Positions 45,109 through 48,781 of a stretch of 48,781 bases of DNA are shown piece by piece. The position numbers and the translations under genes are program-made. A model generated the notes under the pieces. That model ran no database searches, was not told the origin of the DNA, and worked only from the letters and a program-made list of their open reading frames with translations. Location of the stretch: positions 1 through 48,781 of the forward strand of contig CACJSL010000001.1 in NCBI GenBank assembly GCA_902596065.1, written 5' to 3'. Origin of the DNA: an uncultured Alphaproteobacteria bacterium. GTDB taxonomy: Bacteria > Pseudomonadota > Alphaproteobacteria > HIMB59 > GCA-002718135. The stretch's first letter is position 1; each line of letters opens with the position of its first letter.

Positions 45109-46079
45109 TGGACAATTTAGCGGATATTGCTTCATTATTAAATTCAACATTTAGAATTTCTACACCTTTAGTTTTCGCAGCAATGGCTGGACTTTTTGCT
45201 GAAAGATCAGGTGTAATAGATTTTGGTTTAGAAGGAAAGATGCTTGCAGCAGCTTTTGTTGCAGCTGTTGGTTCTTATTTTTTTGGATCTCCTTGGATGG
45301 GGCTACTTTTAGCGATTTTAGCTTGTGTTAGTCTTTCCATGTTACATGGTTTTGCTTCAGTTACTCACAAGGGAGATCAAGTTGTATCTTGTGTAGCAAT
45401 AAACATTTTAATGATTGGTTTAACTACCGCATTAGCTGCAGCTTGGTTTGGCCAAGCTGGACTGACGCCCACACTTACAAGTGATCAAAGATTTTTAGAA
45501 ATAACCCTTCCTTTTGCAGATGCCTTACAAGATGTCCCAATCATTGGTTTAATTTACAGTGATATCATAAGTGGTCATTATATATTTGTATATATTGCCT
45601 ACTTATCTGTTCCTATTGTATTTTGGATTGTGTTTAAAACTAGTTTTGGGTTAAGGCTTAGAGCAGTAGGTGAAAATCCAAGTGCAGTTGATACTGCCGG
45701 AATAAATGTATTTTCAATGCGATATAAGGCACTTATGGTAAATGGAGTTTTAATTGCTTTCGCTGGGGCACATTTATCTACTGCAGTTAATGCTAATTTT
45801 TTTAGAGAAATGTCTGCAGGTAGAGGATACTTAGCTTTGGCTGCTTTAATTTTTGGAAAATGGCATCCTAAAACAGCTTTAATTGCTTGTTTATTATTTG
45901 GTTTTACAGATGCTCTGCAAATTAGGTTACAAGGAGTTGAGCTACCAATGATAGGGACTATACCTGTTCAATTAATCCAAGCAATACCATATATTTTAAC
46001 AGTCGTTCTTCTCGCAGGATTTGTGGGAAAAGCAATAGCTCCTAACGCAATTGGCCAACCATACATTAAAGAGAGATAA
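45108..46079 (+). CDS. Nucleoside ABC transporter permease 2
   Basis: 323-residue permease of the same family: FRISTPLVFAAMAGLFAERSG, VIDFGLEGKMLAAAFVAA and the coupling segment LRLRAVGENPSAVDTAGI. About eight membrane helices. Pairs with permease 1 to form the channel. Ends the transporter operon; a small dyad (46091-46120) follows. Confidence 0.94.
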   Translation: MDNLADIASLLNSTFRISTPLVFAAMAGLFAERSGVIDFGLEGKMLAAAFVAAVGSYFFGSPWMGLLLAILACVSLSMLHGFASVTHKGDQVVSCVAINILMIGLTTALAAAWFGQAGLTPTLTSDQRFLEITLPFADALQDVPIIGLIYSDIISGHYIFVYIAYLSVPIVFWIVFKTSFGLRLRAVGENPSAVDTAGINVFSMRYKALMVNGVLIAFAGAHLSTAVNANFFREMSAGRGYLALAALIFGKWHPKTALIACLLFGFTDALQIRLQGVELPMIGTIPVQLIQAIPYILTVVLLAGFVGKAIAPNAIGQPYIKER

Positions 46080-46154
46080 AATTTTATGATATTCCAAAAC
46101 GTTTTAGATAAATCTGGAATTTATTTATTTTTTCACTATATGTTTAAATAATAT

Positions 46155-46568
46155 ATGAGCTTAAATATTGTAGATAAAAATTTTCTTCGTGAGAATGGTT
46201 TAAAGCCAACCGCACAAAGATTAGCAATATATGAAATTTTATTTAGTGAAGGTGACAAACATTTTACAGCAGAAGAAATAAAAAAACTTGCTATATCTAA
46301 AGGCGTTAAAATTTCAGTTGCAACAATTTACAACAACCTTAATCATTTTGTTGAAGCTGGTTTATTAAAGAAAAGACAAGTCGATAATAACCGATCTTAT
46401 TTTGATAATAATGTAAGCGATCATTTTCATCTTTTTGATGAAGAGACAAATACGCTTACTGATATTCCGCCTTCTTCTGTAAAATTTGCTAAGCTACCAA
46501 AATTACCTAAAAATAAACAAATAAAAAATATTAATTTGATAATAAATATTAAAAAAAATCCAGTTTAG
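46155..46568 (+). CDS. irr: Fur-family regulator, Irr type
   Basis: 137 residues. N-terminal winged helix (LRENGLKPTAQRLAIYEIL; HFTAEEIKKLAISKGVKISVATIYNNLNHFVEAGLL) and the Irr-like segment YFDNNVSDHFHLFDEETNTLTDIP with HFH where rhizobial Irr has HHH, the heme/metal site. It lacks the CxxC zinc pairs of Fur and PerR and has no Cys at all. Irr proteins respond to heme/iron status and control iron and oxidative-stress genes. It lies 64 bases upstream of katG, with a matching palindrome across its stop codon. Confidence 0.85.
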   Translation: MSLNIVDKNFLRENGLKPTAQRLAIYEILFSEGDKHFTAEEIKKLAISKGVKISVATIYNNLNHFVEAGLLKKRQVDNNRSYFDNNVSDHFHLFDEETNTLTDIPPSSVKFAKLPKLPKNKQIKNINLIINIKKNPV

Positions 46569-46580
46569 AATTATTCTAGT
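46564..46580. promoter_or_regulatory. Irr-box (ICE)-like palindrome upstream of katG
   Basis: TTTAGAA-TTA-TTCTAGT (46564-46580): inverted TAGAA/TTCTA with a three-base spacer, closely resembling the TTTAGAA-N3-TTCTAAA motif described for Irr (from memory). It overlaps the irr stop codon and ends four bases before the katG -35 element, where a bound regulator would affect katG. Confidence 0.6.
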
Positions 46581-46583
46581 CTA

Positions 46584-48765
<2,182 letters not shown>

Positions 48766-48781
48766 ATTTATTAAAAATTAT

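Overview
The window looks like chromosomal DNA of a low-GC, tightly packed, probably marine alphaproteobacterium, in the range of SAR11, HIMB59, AEGEAN-169 or low-GC SAR116-type genomes. Reasons: base composition is strongly A/T with long poly-A/T runs, genes abut or overlap by a few bases, and gene order is alphaproteobacterial (mnmE-mnmG-rsmG-parA-parB; maf-aroE-coaE-dnaQ-tim44-smr; leuS-lptE-holA; hrcA-grpE-dnaK-dnaJ; an Irr-type Fur protein next to katG). The exact clade cannot be fixed without a search. I see no rRNA, tRNA, CRISPR array, insertion sequence or integrase.

Layout. 1-2853 (minus): the start of a likely lolA, ftsK, a small unknown ORF and yggS. 3005-8763 (plus): a porin with a structured leader and a strong terminator, then DUF3576 lipoprotein-leuS-lptE-holA; holA is split by a one-base frameshift. 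8756-16411 (minus): parB, parA, rsmG, mnmG, mnmE, a sulfotransferase and rho. Two parS-like sites lie at the mnmG start codon and inside mnmE. 16412-16825 is the only long gene-free stretch; it sits where leftward genes give way to rightward ones and is the best candidate for the replication origin. 16826-21133 (plus): maf, aroE, coaE, dnaQ, a Tim44-domain protein, a GH24 lysozyme and an Smr protein.

21120-26377 (minus): an envelope block (DUF3108 protein, ArnT-like glycosyltransferase, tandem-PAP2 phosphatase) and the hslV-hslU protease. 26471-30353 (plus): a histidine operon hisB-hisH-GNAT-hisA-hisF-hisE and a HIT protein. 30354-34316: BON lipoprotein, rsmI, an LppC/LpoA-like lipoprotein, rdgB and rph. 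34368-40115 (plus): hrcA-grpE-dnaK-dnaJ and dapB. 40134-48765: a BamE-like lipoprotein, upp, a BMP-type nucleoside ABC transporter (four genes), irr and katG.

How parts fit together: the origin, parS sites and parAB form one replication/segregation locus. hslVU and dnaKJ each have a sigma-32-like promoter with the same 13-base spacer. The transporter and upp suggest nucleoside/nucleobase salvage. An Irr-box-like repeat between irr and katG suggests iron/heme-linked control of peroxide defence. The best candidates for something new are the long hairpin holding the start codon of the transporter ATPase, the envelope block with its two-headed PAP2 protein, the GH24 lysozyme near the origin, and the slippage-prone frameshift in holA. 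No wholly novel multi-gene system was evident; this is mostly core genome.
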